From Streptomyces sp. NBC_01294 (GTDB taxonomy: Bacteria; Actinomycetota; Actinomycetes; Streptomycetales; Streptomycetaceae), in contig NZ_CP108423.1 of the NCBI RefSeq assembly GCF_035917235.1, positions 5,237,501-5,301,500 on the forward strand: 64,000 bases of DNA. Direction: 5' to 3'. Of the stretch, positions 7,229-17,892 are shown one piece after another; positions within the stretch are counted from its first letter, which is position 1; the number at the start of each line of letters is the position of its first letter. A program made the position numbers and the translations under genes. Under the pieces are notes generated by a model. It was not told the origin of the DNA. It saw only the letters and a list, made by a program, of their open reading frames with translations, and did no database searches.

Positions 7229-9496
7229 CTACCGGAAGGAGCGCAACCGCAGGCTGTTGGTCACCACGAACACCGAGGAGAAGGCCATGGCGGCCCCAGC
7301 GATCATCGGGTTGAGCAGACCGGCGGCCGCCAGCGGCAGGGCCGCCACGTTGTAGCCGAAGGCCCAGAACAGGTTGCCCTTGATGGTGGCCAGGGTCCGG
7401 CGGGAGAGCCGGATCGCGTCCGCCGCCACCCGCAGGTCGCCCCGTACGAGGGTCAGGTCGCCCGCCTCGATCGCCGCGTCGGTGCCGGTGCCCATGGCCA
7501 GCCCCAGGTCCGCCTGGGCCAGCGCGGCCGCGTCGTTGACCCCGTCGCCGACCATGGCGACCGTACGGCCCTGCGCCTGCAGGCGGCGTACGACGTCGAC
7601 CTTGTCCTGCGGGAGCACCTCGGCGATCACCTCGTCGATGCCCACCTCGCGGGCCACCGTCTCGGCGACGGCCCGGTTGTCGCCGGTCAGCAGGACCGGG
7701 GTGAGGCCCAGCGCCCGCAGCCGGGCGACCGCCTCGGCGCTGGTCTCCTTGACCGCGTCGGCGACGATCAGCACGCCGCGCGCCGCGCCGTCCCAGGCCA
7801 CCAGGACGGCGGTGGAGCCCGCGGCCTCGGCGGCCGCCTTGGCCCCGGCGAGCCCGGCCGGCAGGGTGATCGACCAGTCGGCCAGCAGCTGCTCGCGGCC
7901 CACCAGTACGGCATGTCCGTCGACCACGCCCTGCACGCCCAGCCCGGCGACGTTCACGAAGCCCTCCGGGACCGGCAGGGCGCCCGCCCGGTCGGCCGCC
8001 GCGGTGGCGACGGCCCGCGCGATCGGGTGCTCGGAGGCGTGCTCCAGGGATCCGGCCAGGCGCAGCAGTTCGCGCTCTTCGACACCCTCGGCGGTGACCA
8101 CGCCGGCGAGGCTCATCCGGCCGGTGGTGACGGTGCCGGTCTTGTCCAGGACGACGGTGTCCACGCGGCGGGTGGACTCCAGCACCTCGGGGCCCTTGAT
8201 CAGGATGCCGAGCTGCGCGCCCCGCCCGGTGCCGACCATCAGCGCGGTCGGGGTGGCCAGGCCCAGGGCGCACGGGCAGGCGATGATCAGGACGGCCACG
8301 GCGGCGGTGAAGGCGGCGGTGGCGTCGTCGGTGATCAGCAGCCAGCCGACCCAGGTGCCGAGCGCCAGCACCAGCACGACGGGGACGAAGATCCCGGAGA
8401 TCCGGTCGGCGAGGCGCTGCACCTCGGCCTTGCCGTTCTGCGCGTCCTCCACCAGCCGGGCCATCCGGGCGAGCTGGGTGTCGGAGCCGATCCGGGTGGC
8501 CTCGACGACCAGGCGCCCCGACGCGTTGACGGTGGCGCCGGTGACGGAGTCGCCGACGGACACCTCGACCGGGACGGACTCGCCGGTCAGCATGGAGGCG
8601 TCCACGGCGGAGCTGCCCTCGACGACCGTGCCGTCGGTGGCGATCTTCTCGCCGGGCCGGACGACGAACCGGTCGCCGACCGCGAGCGCGCTCACCGGGA
8701 TGCGGACCTCCCGGCCCGCGCGCAGCACGACGACGTCCTTCGCGCCCAGCTCCAGCAGGGCCTTGAGGGCCGCGCCCGCCTTCCGCTTGGAGCGCGCCTC
8801 CAGGTAGCGGCCGAGCAGGATGAACGAGACGACGCCCGCCGCGACCTCCAGGTAGAGGGCGGAGGAGCCGTCCGTGCGGGAGACACTGCCCCCCTGAACT
8901 GTGAAGAGGGCAAAGCCGTGCCGCATACCGGGCATGCCCGCGTGGCCGAAGAACAGGGCCCACAGCGACCAGGCGAAGGCGGCCAGCGTGCCGACCGAGA
9001 CCAGGGTGTCCATGGTGGCGGCGCCGTGCCGGGCGTTGGTCCATGCGGCCTTGTGGAAGGGGAGGCCGCCCCAGACGACCACGGGGGCGGCGAGGGTCAG
9101 CGAGAGCCACTGCCAGTTGTCGAACTGCAGGGCGGGGACCATCGCGAACAGGACGACGGGCAGGGCGAGCGCGACGGAGACCAGCAGCCGCTGCCGCAGC
9201 GCGGCCAGCGCCGGGTCGGGGGCCTCGGCCCGCGCCTCCTCGACGGGCTCCGGGGCCGGCGGCGGGGGCTCCTCGGCGGTGTAGCCGGTCTTGACGACGG
9301 TCGCGATCAGGTCCGCGATCCGGACGTCACCGGAGTAGGAGACGTGGGCCTTCTCGGTGGCGTAGTTCACCGTGGCCTCGACGCCGTCCATCCGGTTGAG
9401 CTTCTTCTCGATGCGGGCCGCGCAGGAGGCGCAGGTCATCCCGCCGATCGAGAGTTCGACCGCCGTTATCGGTCCGTCGTGCACTGTGCTGGTCAT
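7229..9496 (-). CDS. copA: Copper-exporting P1B-type ATPase
   Basis: The 755-residue membrane pump exports Cu(I) from the cytoplasm at the cost of ATP. Seen in order: an N-terminal heavy-metal-associated domain with GMTCASC (C22/C25), a Pro-rich linker at about 90-105, membrane segments, the membrane metal-binding CPC motif C407-P408-C409 ([12 protein letters not shown]), the phosphorylated D451 in DKTGTVTTG, and a C-terminal [10 protein letters not shown] hinge motif. CPC, together with an upstream CopZ and CsoR-like operator, supports copper rather than zinc or cadmium. It is the second gene after copZ, 124 bp downstream, with a long intercistronic hairpin between them. Confidence 0.94.
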   Translation of the reverse strand: MTSTVHDGPITAVELSIGGMTCASCAARIEKKLNRMDGVEATVNYATEKAHVSYSGDVRIADLIATVVKTGYTAEEPPPPAPEPVEEARAEAPDPALAALRQRLLVSVALALPVVLFAMVPALQFDNWQWLSLTLAAPVVVWGGLPFHKAAWTNARHGAATMDTLVSVGTLAAFAWSLWALFFGHAGMPGMRHGFALFTVQGGSVSRTDGSSALYLEVAAGVVSFILLGRYLEARSKRKAGAALKALLELGAKDVVVLRAGREVRIPVSALAVGDRFVVRPGEKIATDGTVVEGSSAVDASMLTGESVPVEVSVGDSVTGATVNASGRLVVEATRIGSDTQLARMARLVEDAQNGKAEVQRLADRISGIFVPVVLVLALGTWVGWLLITDDATAAFTAAVAVLIIACPCALGLATPTALMVGTGRGAQLGILIKGPEVLESTRRVDTVVLDKTGTVTTGRMSLAGVVTAEGVEERELLRLAGSLEHASEHPIARAVATAAADRAGALPVPEGFVNVAGLGVQGVVDGHAVLVGREQLLADWSITLPAGLAGAKAAAEAAGSTAVLVAWDGAARGVLIVADAVKETSAEAVARLRALGLTPVLLTGDNRAVAETVAREVGIDEVIAEVLPQDKVDVVRRLQAQGRTVAMVGDGVNDAAALAQADLGLAMGTGTDAAIEAGDLTLVRGDLRVAADAIRLSRRTLATIKGNLFWAFGYNVAALPLAAAGLLNPMIAGAAMAFSSVFVVTNSLRLRSFR

Positions 9497-9516
9497 GTTC
9501 CGGCTCCAGGGGGAGG

Positions 9517-9561
9517 GCCGGGCCGTACGGAACCAGTATGAGCTGGCCGGTACGGCCCGGC
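9517..9561 (-). promoter_or_regulatory. Intercistronic hairpin between copZ and copA
   Basis: GCCGGGCCGTAC (9517-9528) pairs perfectly with GTACGGCCCGGC (9550-9561) around a 21-nt loop. It lies just upstream of the copA start. It could stabilise the copZ transcript or partly terminate it, giving more chaperone than pump. Confidence 0.5.
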
Positions 9562-9620
9562 GGGGTGCCGCGGCGTACCGCGGGGTGCTGCCGAAGGAGG
9601 GGTGGCGCAGGAGGCGCCGC

Positions 9621-9854
9621 TCAGACCTGTCCGGCGAACTCGTAGCCGGCCTCGTCCACGGCGGCGCGGACGTCCTCGTCCGCGAGCGGGGCGGCGGAGA
9701 CCACGGTGACCTCGCCGGTGGCGGCGACGGCCTTGACCGTGGCGACGCCCGGCAGGGCGGAGATCTCGTTGGTCACCGCGCCCTCGCAGTGTCCGCAGGT
9801 CATGCCGGTCACCCGGTAGACGGTGGTGGTCTGGGTGTCCGTCTCGGCGGTCAT
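9621..9854 (-). CDS. copZ: Copper chaperone CopZ-like (heavy-metal-associated domain)
   Basis: This 77-residue cytoplasmic protein is a single HMA domain with the metal-binding motif GMTCGHC (C20, C23) and the usual beta-alpha-beta-beta-alpha-beta length. CopZ proteins carry Cu(I) to the CopA pump and to CsoR. It is the first gene of a two-gene unit with copA and lies directly downstream of a CsoR-type operator, so copper induction is expected. The ATG at 9854 has an AGGAG-like sequence (rc of CTCCTC) ahead of it. Confidence 0.92.
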   Translation of the reverse strand: MTAETDTQTTTVYRVTGMTCGHCEGAVTNEISALPGVATVKAVAATGEVTVVSAAPLADEDVRAAVDEAGYEFAGQV

Positions 9855-9935
9855 GTCGTTCTCCTCTTCAGGGGTGCGTCCGGTCGCCGGGAGGGACGGC
9901 CGATGGTTCCACCGTCCTCCCGACTCTTCGAGACT

Positions 9936-9952
9936 ATACCCCTGGGGGGTAT
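9936..9952. promoter_or_regulatory. CsoR-type copper-responsive operator
   Basis: ATACCCC (9936-9942) and GGGGTAT (9946-9952) form a near-perfect inverted repeat with a 3-bp centre, the G-tract palindrome bound by CsoR/RcnR-family repressors. It lies 82 bp upstream of copZ. No csoR gene is in the window, so the repressor must be encoded elsewhere, as is common in Streptomyces. Confidence 0.75.
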
Positions 9953-10025
9953 GAATGCGAGCACCGGCCGCACTCTTTCGCCGCCCGCGCGCAAAACCGG
10001 CCGGTACGGCGCGCGATCCTGTCGG

Positions 10026-10226
10026 TCACTCCTCGCGGCGGCCCCGGTTGCCGGGCCTGCGGGCCACCCAGGCACGCACGGTTTCGGCGTACCAGTAGGG
10101 CTTGCCGCCCTCCACGTGGTCGGGAGGGGGGAGGAGCCCGTGCTTGCGGTAGGAGCGCACGGTGTCCGGCTGGACCCGGATGTGGGCCGCGATCTCCTTG
10201 TACGACCACAGCTGTCGGTCGCTCAT
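10026..10226 (-). CDS. Small helix-turn-helix DNA-binding protein (AlpA/BldC-like)
   Basis: This 66-residue protein has a MerR-like winged HTH over nearly its whole length: WSYKEIAAHIRVQPDTVRSY, then HGLLPPPD and the wing GKPYWYAETVRAWV, and a basic Arg-rich tail. Proteins of this size and shape include excisionases, AlpA and BldC. ATG 10226 is chosen because AGGAGGTG lies 6 nt upstream. It is transcribed towards copZ but has the CsoR operator between them, so it is probably separate. Target genes are unknown, and no phage or integrase gene is nearby. Confidence 0.75.
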   Translation of the reverse strand: MSDRQLWSYKEIAAHIRVQPDTVRSYRKHGLLPPPDHVEGGKPYWYAETVRAWVARRPGNRGRREE

Positions 10227-10437
10227 GCGGGACACCTCCTTGTCCACGCCGCGGGGCCGGCCGGGAGGCCGTCGGGGGATCCGGCGCGTGGACATGACGA
10301 TCACTCGGGTTGTGCCCGGGGAACGACGCGGGGTGAGCGCAGGGGAGGGGCTGTCGACCGGCTGTGACGGAAAACCCGCGTGACGCGGATATACGTGACA
10401 CAAGGGGGACCCCTGTGACAGATGCGGCACAGGGGTA

Positions 10438-11451
10438 TCAGCGGTACAGCGGCGGCCGTTCCGTCAGCTCCACGACGGTCCGTACGCCGCTGCGCGCGGC
10501 CGCGAGGCCCGCCTCGGAGACGGCCGCGGCCGCGTAGCCGTCCCACGCGTCGGGCCCCGCGACCCGGCCGCGCACGGCCGCGGCCACCCAGCGGCGCAGC
10601 TGCCGGTCGTAGGCGTCGGCGAAGCGCACCGTGAAGTCCTGGGCGATCTCGCCGCCCCACCGGCCCGCCGACTGCACCACCATCGCGTGGCCGTCGCCGA
10701 TCCGGGCACTGCCCGCCTCGCCGACCGCCTCGCACTGCACCTGGTAGCCGAAACCGCAGTTGACGAAGATCTCCACGTCGACGACGGCCCCGCCGGAGGT
10801 CTCCAGCAGGACCAGCCGGGGATCGCTCAGCCCCTCGGGGGCGGCCGCCGTGGGCCGGGGGGAGAGCACGCTGACGGCGGTGATCTCCTGCCCCAGCAGC
10901 CAGCGGGCCGCGTCCACCTCGTGCACCACCGAGTCGCTGATCAGCATGTCGCTGGTGAAGAAGGACGGCGAGGAGGCGTTGCGGTGCCGGCAGTGCAGGA
11001 AGAGCGGGCGCCCGATCCCGCCCGCGTCCAGGAGCTCCTTCAGTCGCTCGTACTCGGCGTCGTGCCGCCGCATGAACCCCACCTGCACCAGGCGTCGCCC
11101 CAGCCGCTGCTCGGCCTCCATGACGCGCAGGGCGCCCGCCGGGTCCGGCGTCAGCGGCTTCTCGCACAGCACCGGCAGCTCGCGCTCCAGGGCGTGCAGG
11201 ATCGCCTCCTCGTGCGCGGGCCCCGGGGAGGCGATCAGTACGGCCTGCACCCCGGGCGCGGCTATCGCCGCCGCCGGGTCGGTGTACGCGGCCGCGCCGT
11301 CCAGGGCGCCCGCGACCTCCTTGACCCGGTCCCCGTCCGGATCGGCCACGGCCACCACCCGGGCGCCGCCGACGGTCCGCCCGATCCGGCGCACGTGGTC
11401 CGAACCCATCTTCCCGGTGCCGATGACGGCGATGCCGAGCGTGCTGGTCAT
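10438..11451 (-). CDS. Gfo/Idh/MocA-family oxidoreductase (inositol dehydrogenase-like)
   Basis: The 337-residue enzyme has an N-terminal Rossmann fold ([10 protein letters not shown]) that binds NAD(P), the family catalytic Lys in CEKPL (K98), and a C-terminal beta-sheet domain containing the [12 protein letters not shown] motif. Location beside iolC, iolB and iolD suggests it oxidises myo-inositol or a related inositol to the inosose (IolG role), but the substrate is inferred from context. It follows the iolE-like gene in the same direction after 20 bp, so both are probably one transcript divergent from iolCBD. Confidence 0.85.
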   Translation of the reverse strand: MTSTLGIAVIGTGKMGSDHVRRIGRTVGGARVVAVADPDGDRVKEVAGALDGAAAYTDPAAAIAAPGVQAVLIASPGPAHEEAILHALERELPVLCEKPLTPDPAGALRVMEAEQRLGRRLVQVGFMRRHDAEYERLKELLDAGGIGRPLFLHCRHRNASSPSFFTSDMLISDSVVHEVDAARWLLGQEITAVSVLSPRPTAAAPEGLSDPRLVLLETSGGAVVDVEIFVNCGFGYQVQCEAVGEAGSARIGDGHAMVVQSAGRWGGEIAQDFTVRFADAYDRQLRRWVAAAVRGRVAGPDAWDGYAAAAVSEAGLAAARSGVRTVVELTERPPLYR

Positions 11452-11471
11452 GTCGTGTTCCCTCCGGAGAG

Positions 11472-12386
11472 TCAGCGGGCGCCGCAGGAGCGCAGGTAGG
11501 CGCGGGTGCGCCGGGCGATCGGCAGCGGCCGGTCGGGCGGACAGGGGTACATGTCCTGCTCCACGATGGCGAACAGGTCCACGCCCAGACGCTGGGCCGC
11601 CGCCAGCACGGGTTCCAGCGCGGGCACCCCCGAGGGCGGCTCGCACATCACCCCGCGGCCCACCGCCGGGCCGAAGGGCAGCCCCTGTGCGACGACTTCG
11701 GCGAGGATCCGCGGGTCGACCTGTTTGAGGTGGAGGTAGCCGATCCGCTCGGCGAAGGTCTCGACGGCCTGGACGCTGTCGCCGCCGCAGTACGCGTAGT
11801 GCCCGGTGTCCAGGCACAGGGAGACGAGGTCCGGGTCGGTGGCGTCGAGGAAGCGGGCCACGTTCTGCGGGGTGTCGATGTGGGTGTCGGCGTGCGGGTG
11901 GACGACGATCCGCAGGCCGTACCGGTCCCGCACCTCCCGGCCCAGGCGCTCGGTCTGGGAGGCCAGTTCACGCCATTGGTCCGGGGTGAGGGTGCGGTCC
12001 TCCAGTACCTCGCCCGTCTTGTCGTCCCGCCAGAAGGAGGGGATGACGACGAGGTGGGCCGCGCCCATCGCCCGGGTGAGCGCGGCGATCCGCGACACGT
12101 GCTCCCAGGTGTCCTCCCACACGGCGGGCCCGTGATGGAGTCCGGTGAAGACGGTTCCGGCCGAGACGCGCAGTCCGCGTTTGGCCGTTTCCTCGGCGAG
12201 TCGGGCGGGATCCGTGGGCAGGTAGCCGTAGGGGCCGAGTTCGATCCACTCGTACCCGGCGTCGGCCACCTCGTCGAGGAAGCGTTCCCAGGGGGTCTGC
12301 CGGGGGTCGTCGGGGAACCAGACACCCCAGGAGTCCGGAGCCGAACCGATGCGGATACGGGTCAACGCGGGCGGGGAGGACGTCAT
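11472..12386 (-). CDS. Sugar phosphate isomerase/epimerase, IolE/IolI-like
   Basis: This 304-residue TIM-barrel protein of the AP-endonuclease-2 family starts with [16 protein letters not shown], common in actinobacterial inositol loci. Metal-binding acidic and His residues are seen in [18 protein letters not shown] and [11 protein letters not shown]. In inositol catabolism such proteins act as 2-keto-myo-inositol dehydratase (IolE) or isomerase (IolI); sequence alone does not separate these. ATG 12386 is preferred over GTG 12395 because AAGGTGG lies at proper spacing only for the former. It is divergent from iolC with only 41 bp between starts. Confidence 0.82.
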   Translation of the reverse strand: MTSSPPALTRIRIGSAPDSWGVWFPDDPRQTPWERFLDEVADAGYEWIELGPYGYLPTDPARLAEETAKRGLRVSAGTVFTGLHHGPAVWEDTWEHVSRIAALTRAMGAAHLVVIPSFWRDDKTGEVLEDRTLTPDQWRELASQTERLGREVRDRYGLRIVVHPHADTHIDTPQNVARFLDATDPDLVSLCLDTGHYAYCGGDSVQAVETFAERIGYLHLKQVDPRILAEVVAQGLPFGPAVGRGVMCEPPSGVPALEPVLAAAQRLGVDLFAIVEQDMYPCPPDRPLPIARRTRAYLRSCGAR

Positions 12387-12427
12387 AGCGGCCACCTTAG
12401 GGTGGGAGACGAGTGGGAGGACTGACT

Positions 12428-13393
12428 GTGACCGGCACCGGCGATCCGTTCGCGTTCGACCTGATCACGATGGGCCGGATCGGGGTGGATCTCTACCCGC
12501 TGACGACCGGCGTACCACTGGCCGAGGCCGAGACCTTCGGCAAGTTCCTGGGCGGTTCCGCTGCGAACGTGGCCGTCGCCGCGGCCCGGCTGGGGCGGCG
12601 GGTGGCGCTGATCACCCGGACCGGAGCGGACCCCTTCGGCGGGTATCTCCGCTCCGAGCTGCGGGGGTTCGGCGTGGACGACCGGTGGGCGACCGAGGTC
12701 GCCGGCCTCCCCACGCCCGTCACCTTCTGCGAGATCTTCCCGCCGGACCGGTTCCCGCTGTACTTCTACCGGCTGCCGAAGGCACCGGACCTGGAGATCG
12801 CGCCGGACGAGCTGGACCTGGAGGCGGTACGGGCCGCGCGCGTGTTCTGGATGACGGGGACCGGCCTGAGCGAGGAGCCCTCGCGGGCGGCGACACTGGC
12901 GGCGCTGGAGGCGCGCGGCCGGTCGGGGACGACGGTGTTCGACCTGGACTGGCGGCCGATGCTGTGGCGGGAGAAACCGGGGCCGTACTACGAACGGGCG
13001 CTGGAGTGGGCCACGGTGGCCGTCGGCAACCCGGAGGAGTGCGAGATCGCGACGGGGGAGTCGGAGCCGTACGCGGCGGCGCGGGCGCTGCTCGCCGCGG
13101 GAGTGGAACTGGCGGTGGTCAAACGGGGGCCGGAGGGCGTGCTGGCGGTCCACCGCGACGGGACGGTGGTCGAGGTCCCGCCGGTTCCCGTCCAGGTGGT
13201 GAACGGGCTCGGGGCGGGAGACGCGTTCGGGGGCGCGCTGTGCCACGGGTTGTTGGCGGGGTGGGAGCTGGGCCGTGCCGTGCGGTACGCGAACGCGGCG
13301 GGGGCCATTGTCGCTTCGCGGCTGGCGTGTTCGAGCGCGATGCCGTTCTCTCACGAGGTGGAGGAGGTGGTCGGGCGTGCCGGTGGTGTCTGA
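12428..13393 (+). CDS. iolC: 5-dehydro-2-deoxygluconokinase
   Basis: The 321-residue PfkB-family kinase phosphorylates 2-deoxy-5-keto-gluconate in myo-inositol breakdown. The family N-terminal region FLGGSAANVAVAAARLG and C-terminal signature NGLGAGDAFGGAL, with the catalytic Asp, are both present. GTG 12428 is chosen over GTG 12413 because GGGAGG lies 7 nt ahead of it. It heads the iolC-iolB-iolD-mmsA operon and overlaps the iolB start. Only 41 bp separate it from the divergent iolE-like gene, so regulation must act in a very small space. Confidence 0.9.
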   Translation: MTGTGDPFAFDLITMGRIGVDLYPLTTGVPLAEAETFGKFLGGSAANVAVAAARLGRRVALITRTGADPFGGYLRSELRGFGVDDRWATEVAGLPTPVTFCEIFPPDRFPLYFYRLPKAPDLEIAPDELDLEAVRAARVFWMTGTGLSEEPSRAATLAALEARGRSGTTVFDLDWRPMLWREKPGPYYERALEWATVAVGNPEECEIATGESEPYAAARALLAAGVELAVVKRGPEGVLAVHRDGTVVEVPPVPVQVVNGLGAGDAFGGALCHGLLAGWELGRAVRYANAAGAIVASRLACSSAMPFSHEVEEVVGRAGGV

Positions 13394-14384
13394 GTGGGGG
13401 ATGTCGTGGACGAGGCTGGTGGTCCTCGACCTCGGGCCGGGGGAGGTGTACGCGCACGAGTGCGGGGAGTCGGAGTGGATCGTGCTCCCGCTGTCGGGCG
13501 GGTGCGAGGTCCGCTGCCGGGGCTCCGCCCCGGGCCCCGCGCCTCAAACGCCGGCGGGGCTGAACAATCGGGGCTCCGCCCCGGGCCCCGCGCCTCAAAC
13601 GGCGGCGGGGCTGAACAATCGGGGCTCCGCCCCGGGCCCCGCGCCTCAAACGCCGGCGGGGCTGAAAGATCGGGGCGGCGCCCCCGCAGCGGAGCCGCAC
13701 GTCTTCGAACTGCGGGGGCGGAGCGGGGTTTTCGGCGGCGGGCCCACCGACTTCGCGTACGTGCCCCGGGACGCGCACGCGGAGATCCGCTCCGCCGCGG
13801 GCGGCCGGTTCGCGCTCGCAGGGGCCCGGTGCGAGCGGCGGCTGACCCCGGGGTACGGCCCGGCCGAGGCCGTGGCCGTCGAGCTGCGGGGCGCGGGTCA
13901 GTGCTCGCGGCAGGTCAACAACTTCGCCGCCGCGGGCCCGGACGGCTTCGACTGCGACCGGCTGATCGCCGTCGAGGTGCTCACCCCCGGCGGGAACTGG
14001 TCCTCGTACCCGCCCCACAAGCACGACGAGCACCACCCCGGCGAGGAGTCCCGCCTGGAGGAGATCTACTACTTCGAGATCGCCCCGCACGGCGACACCC
14101 CCGGGCTCGGCTACCAGCGCGTCACGCCCTCCCCCGCAGGGAAGACCGACATCCTCACCGAGGTGCGCACCGGCGACGCCGTGCTGATCCCCGACGGCTG
14201 GCACGGGCCGTCCATCGCCGCCCCCGGGCACGACATGTACTACCTGAACGTGATGGCCGGACCGGGCGGAACCCGGGAGTGGCTCATCCGGGACCACCCC
14301 GACCACGGCTGGATCCGCGGCACCTGGGACGGGCAGGACATCGACCCCAGGCTGCCCTTCCCCCGAGCGGAGGACCACCGGTGA
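13377..14384 (+). CDS. iolB: 5-deoxy-glucuronate isomerase carrying an in-frame tandem-repeat insertion
   Basis: IolB is a bicupin enzyme that converts 5-deoxy-glucuronate to 2-deoxy-5-keto-gluconate. The family core is well conserved: SEWIVLPLSGGCEV, TDFAYVPRDAHAEI, the metal-binding PPHKHDEH with downstream E residues in LEEIYYFE, and ENDPDGW-like VLIPDGWHGPS. Between the first cupin strands (after SGGCEVRC) lie three 17-residue repeats (RGSAPGPAPQTPAGLNN and variants), about 50 residues not expected in the family and encoded by 51-bp DNA repeats. The N-terminus also looks shorter than usual. GTG 13377 (AGGTGG 6 nt upstream) is chosen; ATG 13401 is possible. It overlaps iolC by 17 nt and iolD by 4 nt. 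Activity with the insert is uncertain. Confidence 0.85.
   Translation: MPVVSEWGMSWTRLVVLDLGPGEVYAHECGESEWIVLPLSGGCEVRCRGSAPGPAPQTPAGLNNRGSAPGPAPQTAAGLNNRGSAPGPAPQTPAGLKDRGGAPAAEPHVFELRGRSGVFGGGPTDFAYVPRDAHAEIRSAAGGRFALAGARCERRLTPGYGPAEAVAVELRGAGQCSRQVNNFAAAGPDGFDCDRLIAVEVLTPGGNWSSYPPHKHDEHHPGEESRLEEIYYFEIAPHGDTPGLGYQRVTPSPAGKTDILTEVRTGDAVLIPDGWHGPSIAAPGHDMYYLNVMAGPGGTREWLIRDHPDHGWIRGTWDGQDIDPRLPFPRAEDHR
13518..13670 (+). repeat. Three tandem 51-bp repeats inside iolB
   Basis: Units start at 13518, 13569 and 13620, each exactly 51 bp, differing at only a few bases, with a degenerate start of a fourth at 13671. Each unit begins CGGGGCTCCGCCCCGGGCC, a self-complementary stretch, and contains CCTCAAACGCCGGCGGGGCT. 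From memory this resembles a common intergenic repeat of Streptomyces. Because 51 is divisible by three the reading frame is kept. Confidence 0.9.
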
Positions 14385-16255
14385 GGCTCACCGTCGCGCA
14401 GGCGCTCGTACGTTTCCTCTCCCGCCAGTACACGGAGCGCGACGGGCAGCGCCACCGCCTGATCGCCGCGACCTGGGGGATCTTCGGGCACGGGAACGTG
14501 GCCGGCATCGGCCAGGCCCTGCTGGAGACCGGGCCGGACGGCATGCCCTTCCTCCAGGGCCGCAACGAGCAGGCCATGGTGCACGCCGCCGTCGGCTACG
14601 CCCGCCAGCGCGGCCGGCTCTCCGCGCACGCCGTCACCACCTCCATCGGGCCCGGCGCCACCAACCTCGTCACCGGCGCCGCCCTCGCCACGATCAACCA
14701 CCTCCCGGTGCTCCTGCTCCCCGGGGACGTCTTCGCCACCCGGCCCGCCGACCCGGTGCTGCAGCAGCTGGAGGTCCCGTACGCCGGGGACGTCTCCGTC
14801 AACGACGCCCTGCGGCCCGTCTCCCGCCACTTCGACCGGATCACCCGCCCCGAGGCCCTGGTCCCCGCCGCCCTCCAGGCCATGCGGGTGCTCACCGACC
14901 CCGCGCAGACCGGCGCCGTCACCCTCGCGCTGCCGCAGGACGTGCAGGTGGAGGCGTACGACTGGCCGGAGGAGTTCTTCGCCGACCGGACCTGGCACGT
15001 CAGCGCCCCGCAGCCGGACCCGGACGAGTGGACCGCCGCCTGCGCCGCGGTCCGCACGGCCCGGCGCCCGCTGATCGTCGCCGGGGGCGGGGTGCACCAC
15101 AGCGCCGGCCACACCGCCCTGCGCACCCTCGTCGAGGCGACGGGCATCCCCGTCGCCTCCACCCAGTCGGGCAAGGGCTCGCTGCCCTTCGACCACCCGG
15201 CGGACGTCGGCGGTGTCGGGCACACGGGCACGGCCACGGCCAACGACCTCGCGCGCACCGCCGACCTCGTCCTGGGCGTCGGCACCCGGTACACCGACTT
15301 CACGACGGCCTCGGCCACCCTGTTCCAGGACCCCGGCGTCCGCTTCGTGAACCTGAACATCGCGGGCTTCGACGCGCACAAGCTGGCGGCCCTGCCGCTC
15401 CTCGCCGACGCCCGGGCCGGCCTGCGCTCGCTCACGGCGGGCCTCCAGGGCCACCGGGTCGAGCCCGCCTACGAGCAGGAGTACGCGCGGGCCAAGGCCC
15501 GCTGGGAAGCCCGCGTCGACCGGGCCTACGCCGTGTCCGCGGCCGACGAGACGCTCCCGCCCACCCAGGCCCAGGTGCTCGGGCTGCTCGACGCGCTGGT
15601 CGACGACACCGACATCCTGATCAACGCGGCCGGATCCCTCCCCGGCGACCTGCACAAGCTGTGGCGGGCCCGCTCCGCCGACCAGTACCACGTCGAGTAC
15701 GGCTACTCCTGCATGGGCTACGAGATCCCCGCCGCGATCGGCGTGGCGCTGGCCGCGCCCGGCCGCCCCGTGTGGGCGCTGGTCGGAGACGGGACATACT
15801 TGATGAATCCGACCGAGATGGTCACGGCCGTCCAGGAGGGCGTCCCGATCAAGGTGGTGGTCCTCGACAACCACGGGTACGCGTCGATCGGCGGCCTTTC
15901 CGGGGCGGTGGGCGGCGAGGGCTTCGCCACCGGATACCGCTTCCGGGCACCGGACGGCTCGTACACCGGTGACCCCCTTCCGGTGGACCTCGCGGCCAAC
16001 GCGGCGTCCCTCGGGATGGCCGTGATCCGCGCCCGCACCACACGTGACCTGCGGGAAGCCCTCGCCGAGGCCCGCTCGGCGACCCGTCCCACATGTGTCT
16101 ACACACAGACCCGAACGCCCGACACTGTGTCGGGCCCACCCCCGGCACAGGCGTGGTGGGATGTTCCTGTGGCCGAGACCGCGACCCGCAAGGCGGCGGC
16201 CGAGGCCCGTGAAGAGTACGACCGGCAAGCCGCGCAGCGACGTCGCCATCTGTGA
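14381..16255 (+). CDS. iolD: 3D-(3,5/4)-trihydroxycyclohexane-1,2-dione hydrolase
   Basis: This 624-residue thiamine-diphosphate enzyme opens the ring of trihydroxycyclohexanedione in myo-inositol catabolism. Seen are the N-terminal Pyr domain with the catalytic Glu in LQGRNEQAMVHAAVG, a central domain (GKGSLPFDHP, GVGTRYTDF), and the C-terminal PP domain with the ThDP/Mg motif GDGTYLMNPTEM ending in N-containing VVVLDNHGYASIGGLS. Length matches the family. GTG 14381 overlaps the iolB stop as GTGA, indicating translational coupling. mmsA follows after 13 nt. Confidence 0.93.
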   Translation: MRLTVAQALVRFLSRQYTERDGQRHRLIAATWGIFGHGNVAGIGQALLETGPDGMPFLQGRNEQAMVHAAVGYARQRGRLSAHAVTTSIGPGATNLVTGAALATINHLPVLLLPGDVFATRPADPVLQQLEVPYAGDVSVNDALRPVSRHFDRITRPEALVPAALQAMRVLTDPAQTGAVTLALPQDVQVEAYDWPEEFFADRTWHVSAPQPDPDEWTAACAAVRTARRPLIVAGGGVHHSAGHTALRTLVEATGIPVASTQSGKGSLPFDHPADVGGVGHTGTATANDLARTADLVLGVGTRYTDFTTASATLFQDPGVRFVNLNIAGFDAHKLAALPLLADARAGLRSLTAGLQGHRVEPAYEQEYARAKARWEARVDRAYAVSAADETLPPTQAQVLGLLDALVDDTDILINAAGSLPGDLHKLWRARSADQYHVEYGYSCMGYEIPAAIGVALAAPGRPVWALVGDGTYLMNPTEMVTAVQEGVPIKVVVLDNHGYASIGGLSGAVGGEGFATGYRFRAPDGSYTGDPLPVDLAANAASLGMAVIRARTTRDLREALAEARSATRPTCVYTQTRTPDTVSGPPPAQAWWDVPVAETATRKAAAEAREEYDRQAAQRRRHL

Positions 16256-16268
16256 AGGAGCAAGGCAA

Positions 16269-17768
<1,500 letters not shown>

Positions 17769-17797
17769 GCCCGCCCGTGCACGCCCCGTAGGACCGA

Positions 17798-17831
17798 CTC
17801 GCCCCCCGCAACCCTCACCGCGGGGGGCGAG
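17798..17831 (+). terminator. Intrinsic terminator after mmsA
   Basis: CTCGCCCCCCG (17798-17808) pairs perfectly with CGGGGGGCGAG (17821-17831) around a 12-nt loop, followed by TTCCGTCGT. It sits between convergent genes and probably works on both strands. Confidence 0.7.
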
Positions 17832-17840
17832 TTCCGTCGT

Positions 17841-17892
17841 CCGGTCAGTGGGTCCGGTACGTGGGTCCGGTACGTGGGTCCGGTCAGTGGGT
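17841..17892. repeat. Four 13-bp repeats at the end of the DUF916 gene
   Basis: Units CCGGTCAGTGGGT, CCGGTACGTGGGT, CCGGTACGTGGGT and CCGGTCAGTGGGT run in tandem in an A-B-B-A order. The last unit holds the stop codon and final residues of the DUF916 gene, so expansion here could alter the C-terminus. Confidence 0.85.

Noticed and set aside
13086..13670. Possibility that the iolB repeats are a CRISPR array
   Set aside because: Units are directly adjacent with no unique spacers, are in frame within a gene, and no cas genes are present.
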